Assembly: GCA_045589455.1 (NCBI GenBank)
Contig: JAZNPC010000052.1
Span: 1 to 20,201, forward strand
Length of the DNA stretch: 20,201 nt
Direction of reading: 5' to 3'
From: RGIG990 sp045589455
GTDB lineage: Bacteria > Verrucomicrobiota > Kiritimatiellia > RFP12 > UBA3636
Shown: positions 1 to 6,299 of the stretch, piece by piece
Position numbering within the stretch: the first letter of the stretch is position 1
Layout of the letters: the number at the start of each line of letters is the position of its first letter
Translations under genes and position numbers: made by a program
Notes under the pieces: model-generated
What the model saw: the letters and a program-made list of their open reading frames with translations, nothing else
Database searches by the model: none
Told to the model about the DNA's origin: nothing

Positions 1-133
1 GTTAGGCTACGATTTCGCTATCCCTTCTTCTCGCCTATGCCTCGCAACATAAACCTTGGGAGTCGCTATTGGGTTGGTCGGTAACTACCCCCCGTTGGAC
101 TTTCACCATAGAACTATGACATGCCCGTCATAC
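1..133 (-). mobile_element. 5' end of a group II intron (class C-like), truncated by the window edge
   Basis: Read on the minus strand from 133 downwards, the segment begins GTATGACGGGCATGTCAT, a TGAC/GTCA stem closing a GGGCAT loop. It continues with TGGTGAAAGTCC and ends at the window edge with AGCCTAAC. As I remember it, the Oceanobacillus iheyensis group IIC intron has the same order: GTGYG start, short stem with a GGCAT loop, GTGAGAGTCC, then AGCCTAAC. The start here is GTATG rather than consensus GTGYG. There is no long reading frame in any frame, as expected for domain I RNA. The element starts directly after the U-tract of the terminator of the upstream minus-strand gene, which is the known insertion preference of class C introns. 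The maturase gene and the 3' end would lie left of the window. A non-intron structured RNA is the main alternative. Confidence 0.62.
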
Positions 134-135
134 AT

Positions 136-170
136 AAAAAAGAGGCGTAAGCTAATTTGCTTATGCCTCT
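136..170 (-). terminator. Intrinsic terminator of the FadL-family gene, potentially bidirectional
   Basis: A 12-bp stem, AGAGGCGTAAGC (141-152) with GCTTATGCCTCT (159-170), has one G-T wobble and a 6-nt loop. It is followed on the minus strand by a T tract (141-136). The plus strand also has a T run (169-177), so the hairpin could stop transcription both ways. It lies 29 bp after the stop codon of the porin gene and ends within a few bases of the putative intron. Confidence 0.85.
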
Positions 171-199
171 TTTTTTTATTTATCTAAAAGCGTTAGCTA

Positions 200-1483
200 T
201 TAGAATCTGCGTGTAACTGTTACACCTAGGCAGTTAGCATTACCACCGCTATACTCGCCCTCGTATACGCCGTGAGCAAAGTCTGGATTCAAGCTTGTTG
301 ATGGAACATACTCAAAGAAGTAGCTCATATCGATTGTCCAGTCATTCTTTGTCCAGCCAGCAGCAACTGCGAAGATGTGGCGATCATGAGCAGGAACTAG
401 GTAATCTGGGTGAGACTTGTTAAGTGGGGAGTCATCATATGTATAAGATGCGCGTAGTACCCAAGCATCATTTAGCTGATAGCTACCACCGAAAGCAAAG
501 CGAACTGTATCCTTCCAATTCTTCTCTAGAGATACCTCTGGAGCACCAACAGCTGCTAGAGAATCATACTCGATTGTTAGACCATCAAATACGCTCCATG
601 CTGTATATGTTACTGCAGCACCAAGTGTTAGGCGATCTGTTACATCATAAGTTGCAGCAACGATTACCTCGTCTGGTGTTGTTAGTTCTGCACTAGCTGT
701 TGTATCCTTGAATACAGGAGCAGCAGCAAGCATTGGTGACTTATAATAAGAAACATCACCATCAATATCGTGCTTTACGCGGCTTGTATAAGAAGCACCT
801 AGGTGCAAATCCTCTGTTGCATCCCATGTGATACCGATGCTAGCACCAACACCAAGACTGATTTCGCTACTCTCAAGATCCTGTGTGATATCTAGAGCTG
901 GGCTTGTTAGGCTTGGATTTAGCTTTGTTGCAGGAATCTTCTGCTTTAGTGCAACATCCATACCCTGGATATTCAATGCAGCACCGATAGACACACTATC
1001 AGAAATCTTCCAGCTAACTGTTGGAGCTACTGTCATTGTTAAAATATCAACCTCAACATTGTTGTAGCGGCCAAACCAATCGCCATCCATTGTTAGACCT
1101 AGACCAAACTTAGAGAAGATACCTAAACCAATCTGAAAATCATCGCTTACCTTGTGAGTAACGTATGCATGAGGAAGAGTGAATAGGCGATCCTTTGCAG
1201 ACTCCTTCATTGTCTCACCTGTATATGGGTTCTTACCTTCGATAGAGAAGTGAGTTAGTAGGAAGGAAGTACCAACAGAGACCTGTGTGCCTTCTAGGTC
1301 AGAGATAGCAGCTGGGTTGAAGAACATAGCAGATGGCTCACCACCCTTTGTCATTAGACCAGCAGCATCTGCATTACCTGTAGCAGATGACTCAAAAAGA
1401 GCATAACCAGCACCAAATGCAGATGTGCCCATAGCAAGCATTGCAACTGATGTAACGATAGATTTAATTTGTTTTGTATTCAT
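200..1483 (-). CDS. OmpP1/FadL/TodX-family outer-membrane transport protein
   Basis: 427-aa outer-membrane beta-barrel of the FadL family, whose members let long-chain fatty acids or other hydrophobic compounds cross the outer membrane. Residues 1 to about 24 form a signal peptide (basic start, hydrophobic core, ending SAFGA). The mature start GYALFESSATGNADAAG and the FFNPAAI segment near residue 54 match the family's N-terminal hatch and its NPA motif. The rest alternates short beta-strands and polar turns and ends VTVTRRF with a C-terminal Phe, the usual barrel-assembly signal. Length is normal for the family. It appears monocistronic: its own terminator follows, and about 600 bp of non-coding DNA precedes it. 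No clear Shine-Dalgarno is seen before the ATG, where the leader is A-rich. Leucine is mostly encoded by CTA, suggesting strong, possibly high-expression codon choice. The substrate cannot be read from sequence. Confidence 0.9.
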   Translation of the reverse strand: MNTKQIKSIVTSVAMLAMGTSAFGAGYALFESSATGNADAAGLMTKGGEPSAMFFNPAAISDLEGTQVSVGTSFLLTHFSIEGKNPYTGETMKESAKDRLFTLPHAYVTHKVSDDFQIGLGIFSKFGLGLTMDGDWFGRYNNVEVDILTMTVAPTVSWKISDSVSIGAALNIQGMDVALKQKIPATKLNPSLTSPALDITQDLESSEISLGVGASIGITWDATEDLHLGASYTSRVKHDIDGDVSYYKSPMLAAAPVFKDTTASAELTTPDEVIVAATYDVTDRLTLGAAVTYTAWSVFDGLTIEYDSLAAVGAPEVSLEKNWKDTVRFAFGGSYQLNDAWVLRASYTYDDSPLNKSHPDYLVPAHDRHIFAVAAGWTKNDWTIDMSYFFEYVPSTSLNPDFAHGVYEGEYSGGNANCLGVTVTRRF

Positions 1484-1510
1484 TGTATTTTTACTTTTGA
1501 TTGTTAGAAC

Positions 1511-1516
1511 ATTATA
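1511..1516 (-). promoter_or_regulatory. Possible -10 element of the FadL-family gene
   Basis: The minus strand reads TATAAT at 1516-1511, 28 bp upstream of the start codon, in GTTTATAATGTTC. No good -35 hexamer is found 16-18 bp further up, so this is only a partial promoter match. An inverted repeat TTAAAC-GTTT-GTTTAA (1605-1620) about 90 bp upstream could be an operator, but nothing else supports that. Confidence 0.35.
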
Positions 1517-1671
1517 AACAAACTCAACGCCTACTTAGGTGCTGAACTGGTGGATATACTAGCAAATCTGTTTCAAAAAAATAAAGAAAAAATTTGAATT
1601 TTCGTTAAACGTTTGTTTAAAATTACGCGCAAACACTTTAATTTCAACCGCTTGCGTGGATGGATAATGAA

Positions 1672-1820
1672 GCGTGCTATTGCACGCAGTGGCTCACGCC
1701 CCACGCGGAGACGCAGAGGGCGCAGAGAATGGATGAGGGGCGCTACGCTGGGGCCTGCGGCGCTTAACACGGAGACACAGAGGGGGTTCTGGGATATTGG
1801 AGCAGCGTGCTTTAGCGCGC
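1672..1820. repeat. Degenerate GGAGACRCAGAGG intergenic repeat flanked by GCGTGC hairpins
   Basis: At the left is a perfect hairpin GCGTGC-TATT-GCACGC (1672-1687). At the right is GCGTGC-TTTA-GCGCGC (1805-1820). Between them lie GCGGAGACGCAGAGGGCGC (about 1694-1713) and CACGGAGACACAGAGGGG (about 1768-1785), two copies of one motif separated by a GC-rich stretch containing GGGGCCTGCGGCGCTTAACA. The same ingredients recur at 9110-9401 in this window, so this is a dispersed repeat family rather than a one-off. Its function is unknown. Confidence 0.6.
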
Positions 1821-1967
1821 ATTGTGTGGTGGCGGCGTGATGGGAAATGCGGGAGGAGCAACAAGGGAACAATACAACAGCCAACGATACAGCAGCCAGC
1901 AAATCCTATGATTGTGGTTTATTAGCAGCAGTCTTAAGAGTTTTGCACATATGATTATGGTTTTTCC

Positions 1968-2038
1968 GCGCGAACGCGCTGTGAAAGCTTGTGGAGAAGC
2001 GCCCGAATGGGCGCGCTGCGCCGCACGCGACGCAGCGC
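1968..2038. repeat. Cluster of three GC-rich hairpins
   Basis: Three adjoining inverted repeats: GCGCG-AA-CGCGC (1968-1979), GCGCCC-GAAT-GGGCGC (1999-2014) and GCGCTGCG (2013-2020) with CGCAGCGC (2031-2038). They sit just beyond the terminator of the cimA operon and far upstream of the porin gene. They lack T tracts, so they are not classical terminators; a REP-like element or RNA-stabilising structure is possible. Confidence 0.6.
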
Positions 2039-2071
2039 TCAACCATCTTGGTGTATCCAGTTAAAAGAAAC

Positions 2072-2094
2072 AGGCGCCGCGTGGGGCGGCGCCT
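2072..2094 (-). terminator. Intrinsic terminator of the cimA-rhaB-PHP operon
   Basis: A perfect 9-bp GC-rich stem, AGGCGCCGC (2072-2080) with GCGGCGCCT (2086-2094), and a 5-nt loop lie 5 bp after the stop codon of the last gene. On the minus strand the stem is followed by GTTTCTTTTAA, an interrupted T tract. Confidence 0.8.
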
Positions 2095-2099
2095 CTTAC

Positions 2100-2738
2100 C
2101 TATGCTTCATTGCTTGAATCAACTTCTACTGTTGGTTCTTGATTGTTTTCCTCAGCCTCTGCCTCTGTAGCTGGTTCTGGTGCAGGAGGTGCAAGTAGGT
2201 CTGCTACGCGTTGCTGCACGATAGGTATCTGCTCTAAAGAAAGATTTGGATCAGTAATGAAAATTACTTCACCATTTTTCTTATGCTCATATATGCGCAT
2301 GAGTGTACCGTCTGGCAAATGACGTACAGTACGCTCTATCAATATCTTTTTGCGCTCTAACATTACTGCTAGAACAAATATTACTGGCACATTATCTGGA
2401 TTATCCTCGCCTTCAATAAGCTTACGTAACAATGACTCAGCTGTCTCACGAGGCAATGCCTCAGGAGCTGGTGGCTCAGGTGCTGTGTACACACCCTGCC
2501 ACAAGCTGATTATTGCATCCTTAGGAAGTGTTTTTCTGCACCCCTTGCAAACATCTAAGCGAATATACTCTGGCAATTCCTTGCCGTCCTTACTTCCTCC
2601 AAGTTTTTCTATTATTGGAGCAATGCTTTCTGCAGCAGTAATTGCAACGGTGGAAACAATCTTTTCTCCATCATCAAAAGCTTTTTCACAGCAGCCACAA
2701 GTATTTGACCTGCCACGTAAATTCCATTCTATTGCCAT
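2100..2738 (-). CDS. Conserved-looking protein with an N-terminal Cys-pair motif, function unknown
   Basis: 212 aa, cytosolic: no signal peptide or membrane segment. The first 70 residues carry two Cys pairs, SNTCGCCEKAF (CxCC) and LDVCKGCRKTL (CxxC), consistent with a small zinc ribbon that binds a metal. The start MAIEWNLRGRSNTCGCCEKA resembles a type of uncharacterised protein I associate with PVC bacteria (W-N-x-R, Cys motif, then 'F-x-D-G-E'), but I cannot name the family with certainty. The middle (about 95-170) is predicted mixed alpha/beta; the last 35 residues are Pro/Ala/Glu-rich and acidic, probably disordered. The start is supported by AGGAC about 9 bp upstream. It is the last gene of the operon, 25 bp after the second PHP gene, with the terminator directly behind it. 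I do not assign a function. Confidence 0.75.
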   Translation of the reverse strand: MAIEWNLRGRSNTCGCCEKAFDDGEKIVSTVAITAAESIAPIIEKLGGSKDGKELPEYIRLDVCKGCRKTLPKDAIISLWQGVYTAPEPPAPEALPRETAESLLRKLIEGEDNPDNVPVIFVLAVMLERKKILIERTVRHLPDGTLMRIYEHKKNGEVIFITDPNLSLEQIPIVQQRVADLLAPPAPEPATEAEAEENNQEPTVEVDSSNEA

Positions 2739-2763
2739 ATTTTTGTCCTAGCAAATAAATTAT

Positions 2764-3774
2764 TTATTTTTTCAACCAAAAAGCCTTTGTATGAGCTCGG
2801 TTGCCCCTTTCATCTATTACAGTAACACGAATAAACTCAAAGCCAATATCTTGTCTTACAGGAAGCACAGCCTCAGTAATTGTTTCTCCCATATGCTCAG
2901 GATATGCTTGATTTCCTGCAATACCATCAGAATTTACATATATAGATGCTGCTGGTGAGCACTTGATATGAATAGCACATTCTTCATCATCATAGTAGCA
3001 CTCATAAATTTCCGGGCCAGCTGAAGAATAGAAGTCACCTCGCTTCAATGCCTCAAAAATTGATGTGTAATCAAGCTTTTCAGCACGAACATTTACCCAT
3101 GCTCTGCAGCAGGAGCAGCGTGGGTGATCAAGTGGGAATGCACTGTGATTATCGTCTGCTGAAATTGGATAGATATCACGCTGATATGCACGAAGCATCT
3201 TTGTTAAAACATCTGCATTATCTGGGCGACCAATTACTCGGCAGCCACCATTGTCAACCTCTACACCCCATAGATTTTCCAGATATGCATAGTCCTCATA
3301 ATCAAGATTTGACCAAGCTGGATGGTTAAGCGTTGTCAAATATCCATTATCTACAGCTGCAGAAACAATCTTGTTTATGAAGCGAGAATTACAAACGTAC
3401 TTTTGAGGAGGAAGTATTGCCTTAACCTCATCAAATGTTCCATCATCGCGTAAACGTGCTGCAACTATTCTATCTTCATCTGCGCGAGGAGCAATCATAT
3501 TTATGTGAACCTGCTTATTTGCATTCCATGTTAGGTCACTATCCTTTCCAGAAAAATCAACCTCAAATGCTGTCAGCGCAAGAAAATTCTCATCATTCAA
3601 ATCTGAGTGATCGATAATTTTATTGTGATCAGAAAATGCAATCACAGAATATCCCTGTGACCTATAACGCTCTTTAACCTCCTCAGGAGTCAACTTACCA
3701 TCGGAACATGTTGTGTGGCAGTGTAGGTTTGCTTTATACCAATTTCCTTCTGTTGGAATTAAGCTGTGTTTCAT
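2764..3774 (-). CDS. PHP-domain metal-dependent hydrolase (copy 1)
   Basis: 336-aa soluble protein of the PHP superfamily, trinuclear-metal phosphoesterases such as histidinol phosphatase and the DNA-polymerase proofreading domain. Visible ligands: NLHCHTTCSDG (HxH, residues about 17-20), FSDHN, ALTAFEVDF (Glu), VHINMI, TLNHPAWSN and SADDNH (DxH). The metal set is therefore complete and the protein is probably active. The C-terminal 90 residues (IYECYYDDEECAIHIKCSP onward) form a beta-rich tail shared with the neighbouring paralogue. Start: AGAGG lies 6 bp before the ATG. It lies 25 bp after its paralogue at 3800-4801, to which it is roughly 55-60% identical by eye, and upstream of the Cys-motif protein. 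The substrate is unknown; a sugar phosphate or cyclic phosphodiester is plausible from the rhaB neighbourhood, but this is inference. Confidence 0.85.
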   Translation of the reverse strand: MKHSLIPTEGNWYKANLHCHTTCSDGKLTPEEVKERYRSQGYSVIAFSDHNKIIDHSDLNDENFLALTAFEVDFSGKDSDLTWNANKQVHINMIAPRADEDRIVAARLRDDGTFDEVKAILPPQKYVCNSRFINKIVSAAVDNGYLTTLNHPAWSNLDYEDYAYLENLWGVEVDNGGCRVIGRPDNADVLTKMLRAYQRDIYPISADDNHSAFPLDHPRCSCCRAWVNVRAEKLDYTSIFEALKRGDFYSSAGPEIYECYYDDEECAIHIKCSPAASIYVNSDGIAGNQAYPEHMGETITEAVLPVRQDIGFEFIRVTVIDERGNRAHTKAFWLKK

Positions 3775-3799
3775 AGTTGCCTCTTATCTCTTTGAAAGG

Positions 3800-4801
3800 T
3801 TATAGCCAAATTGCGTTTGTGTGAGCCATTCTGCGGTTATTATCCTCAACTGTAACTCGGATAAAATCTACAGCAAAATGATTTAATGGAATTACTGCTT
3901 CTGTAATTGTTTCACCAATTTTCTTTGCAGTTGCCATTGGTGCAGAAATACTTGCTGAATTTACAAAAACACGCTGAGCTGGAGAACACTTAACATGTAC
4001 AGCATCTTCCTCATCATCGTAGTAACACTCGTAAATTTCTGGTCCATCTGAAGAATAAAAATCACCATTCTTAAGAGCATTAAAAATTGTGTCATAGTCT
4101 AGCTTTTCTGCTCGAATATTAATCCAAGCCTGACCACAATGATGCTCTGGATGATCCTGAGGCAAATCATTGTGATTATCATCTGTGCCAACTGCGAAAA
4201 GCTTTGTTCCCATAGCACGAAGCATTAGATTGTACACATTTGGATCATCTGCTCTACCCTCTGCATAGCAGCCTCCGTTATTAATCTCCATAGCCCAGAG
4301 ACGCTTCAAGCCTTTGTAATCATCATAATCAAGATTTGACCAAGTTGGATGATTGATAGTTACAAGATATCCATTATCTGCACCTGCTGCAATAATCTTA
4401 TTTACAAATGTGGTATTGCAAATATATCGCATAGGAGGAAGAATGCTATTTACATCACGATGCTCGCCCTTATCATTTACCTGAGGAGAAACAACTCTGT
4501 CCTCATTTGGCTTAGGAGAAATCATATTTAAATGCAAAAGCTTATTTGCCTGCCAACGTGGATTTGCATCACGAGTAATAAAATCTACCTCATAAGCTGT
4601 AAGCGCAAGGAAATTCTCTTCATTCAAATCAGAGTGATCTATCATCACATTGTGATCTGAATAAGCAATAACTGAGTAGCCAAGAGACATGTAGCGCTCC
4701 TTCACCTGCTCAGGAGTCATTCTGCCATCAGAACATGTTGTGTGGCAGTGTAGGTTTGCTTTATAAAAATTACCGGTTGAAGGAAAGAAATAACGTTTCA
4801 T
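3800..4801 (-). CDS. PHP-domain metal-dependent hydrolase (copy 2)
   Basis: 333-aa cytosolic PHP-family protein, paralogue of the gene that follows it. It keeps every metal-binding motif: NLHCHTTCSDG, YSDHN, ALTAYEVDF, HLNMI, INHPTWSNLDYDDY and GTDDNH. Differences from copy 1 concentrate in the loop after HLNMI, in the stretch before DDNH (MGTKLFAVGTDDNHND against YQRDIYPISADDNHSA) and in the last 60 residues, suggesting different substrate pockets rather than pure redundancy. The shared tail FYSS-GPEIYECYYDDEE is nearly identical. Start: AAGGGG lies 5-7 bp before the ATG. It is 19 bp downstream of rhaB and 25 bp upstream of copy 1, so co-translation within one operon is likely. Function beyond phosphoesterase-type hydrolysis is not determined. 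Confidence 0.85.
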   Translation of the reverse strand: MKRYFFPSTGNFYKANLHCHTTCSDGRMTPEQVKERYMSLGYSVIAYSDHNVMIDHSDLNEENFLALTAYEVDFITRDANPRWQANKLLHLNMISPKPNEDRVVSPQVNDKGEHRDVNSILPPMRYICNTTFVNKIIAAGADNGYLVTINHPTWSNLDYDDYKGLKRLWAMEINNGGCYAEGRADDPNVYNLMLRAMGTKLFAVGTDDNHNDLPQDHPEHHCGQAWINIRAEKLDYDTIFNALKNGDFYSSDGPEIYECYYDDEEDAVHVKCSPAQRVFVNSASISAPMATAKKIGETITEAVIPLNHFAVDFIRVTVEDNNRRMAHTNAIWL

Positions 4802-4820
4802 ATTTTCCCCTTATGTTTTA

Positions 4821-6299
4821 TTATTTAAAATTCAGGCAAATTTTTTCCCAACGCTCGGCAGCCTCTGCCCATGCAGCAACACCAGCTGGCTCAGGAGTCC
4901 AAGTTGTCTTCTCGATTGAAGCGCCAATTAGGTCGCGCCCTGCATCAAAGCTTGGCAAATCCCCTAGACCTACCATTTGTGCAACAACATTACCCATGCT
5001 TGCTCCTTCTACTGGACCGCAGGTAATATCAATACCTAGAGCATCAGCAGTCATGCGGCAGTGTGTTTTATCCATTGTTGCTCCGCCAATCATGTGCAGA
5101 ACATTACGCTTCACACCTGTTAGAGTTTCAAGCTCCTTCCAAACCTTACGGTAGCGCATTACAATACCCTCAAGAGCTGCACGATATAGCTCACCCTTTG
5201 TCTGAGGAACAGGCTGACCTGTTGCCTTACAATATGCCTGAATCTTTTCTGGCATATTGCCTGGTGATTGGAATTCAGAGTAATCTGCATCAATTAGATA
5301 CTTGAATGGCTCAGACTTTGCTGCCTCAGCCTCTAGCTCATCAAAGCTTACCTCTTCGCCCTTTGCCTTCCATGCGCGGCGAAGCTCCTGAACCAGCCAC
5401 ATACCTGTGCAATTCTTTAGATAACGGAATTGACCATCTGTTGCACCCTCGTGTGTATATGAATACTCGTAGGACAAATCTGAAAGAATTGGCTTATCAG
5501 AAATTACACCCATAAGTGCCCATGTGCCTGTAGCTAGATAACCCCAGCATGTGTCTGACTTTGCAGGAACAGATGCAACAGCTGATGCTGTATCATGCGA
5601 GCCAACTGTCACTACTGGTACATTCTCTAGGCCAGGAATGCCTTTAATATTTCCAAGCACAGTGCCAGGAGGTGTTGGCTTTGAGAAAAGGCGGGCAGGA
5701 ATATTTAGCTTAGCCATAAGCTCTGTATCCCAGTCACGTGTGTTTACATTGATTAGCTGTGTTGTGCTTGCAATTGTTGCTTCATTTGCAATTTTTCCGC
5801 AAAGTGCATAGTTAATAAAGTCAGGCATAAACAAAAGCTTATCAGCCTTAGGCAGGAAGGAATCCTCCTGCTCTGCTTCTGTAAAGAGCTGAAAGATTGT
5901 GTTAAAGGTCATAAACTGTGTGCCTGTGGCATTGTACAATTCACGCTTACCTAAAATATTATAAACCTTATCCATCTGCTCTGTTGTGTTACGGCAATCG
6001 CGATAGATATATGGAAGAGATAGTAGGCGACCCTGCTTATCTAAAAGCACATAATCAACACCCCAAGTATCTACACCAACAGAAGCGATTGTATCGCCAT
6101 ACTTTGCAACTGCAGCTCGCAAGCCCGCACGAATTCCCTCCAATAATGCTGGAACATTCCAAAAGAGATGGCCATTAAGCTCAATAGGTGTATTATCAAA
6201 GCGATTTAGCTGCTCCATAGTTAGCTTCTCACCATCAAAGCAAGAAGCGATTACTCTGCCACTACCGGCACCAAGATCTACAGCAATATAGGTTTTCAT
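4821..6299 (-). CDS. rhaB: Rhamnulokinase
   Basis: 492-aa FGGY-family sugar kinase matching rhamnulokinase, which phosphorylates L-rhamnulose with ATP to L-rhamnulose 1-phosphate in the cytosol. The N-terminal half has the phosphate loop AVDLGAGSGRV, GVDTWGVDYVLLD and the RDCRNTTEQMD segment. The C-terminal half has GSHDTASAV, the ATP-binding GTWALMG and the adenosine-site GGATMDKTHCRMTADALG followed by GPVEGASMGN, which parallels GPVEASTLGN of E. coli RhaB. Length is normal. The start overlaps the end of cimA by 4 bp (ATGA), with TTGGAG just upstream inside cimA, so translational coupling is likely. Rhamnose isomerase and aldolase genes are not in the window. Other FGGY kinases (fuculokinase, xylulokinase) are less likely given the DTWGVDY and GPVE motifs. 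Confidence 0.92.
   Translation of the reverse strand: MKTYIAVDLGAGSGRVIASCFDGEKLTMEQLNRFDNTPIELNGHLFWNVPALLEGIRAGLRAAVAKYGDTIASVGVDTWGVDYVLLDKQGRLLSLPYIYRDCRNTTEQMDKVYNILGKRELYNATGTQFMTFNTIFQLFTEAEQEDSFLPKADKLLFMPDFINYALCGKIANEATIASTTQLINVNTRDWDTELMAKLNIPARLFSKPTPPGTVLGNIKGIPGLENVPVVTVGSHDTASAVASVPAKSDTCWGYLATGTWALMGVISDKPILSDLSYEYSYTHEGATDGQFRYLKNCTGMWLVQELRRAWKAKGEEVSFDELEAEAAKSEPFKYLIDADYSEFQSPGNMPEKIQAYCKATGQPVPQTKGELYRAALEGIVMRYRKVWKELETLTGVKRNVLHMIGGATMDKTHCRMTADALGIDITCGPVEGASMGNVVAQMVGLGDLPSFDAGRDLIGASIEKTTWTPEPAGVAAWAEAAERWEKICLNFK

Larger units (their letters stand above)
1484..2071. other. Non-coding spacer of about 590 bp, hairpin- and repeat-rich
   Basis: I see no credible gene here; the frames that stay open are Arg-rich and low-complexity, without an RBS. 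The left part (1484-1620) is AT-rich and holds the leader of the porin gene. From about 1650 the composition becomes GC-rich, with short hairpins and 'GGAGACGCAGAGG'-type repeats listed separately. A near-direct repeat TATGATTRTGGTTT occurs at 1907-1920 and 1950-1963. Confidence 0.7.

Noticed and set aside
1613..2042. Open frames on both strands in the spacer between the porin gene and the cimA operon
   Set aside because: They are Arg-rich or low-complexity translations of GC hairpins and repeats, with no RBS and no recognisable domain.
4735..6178. Plus-strand open frames across rhaB
   Set aside because: They are shadows of a clearly coding minus-strand gene; no RBS, no domain, and unlikely composition.
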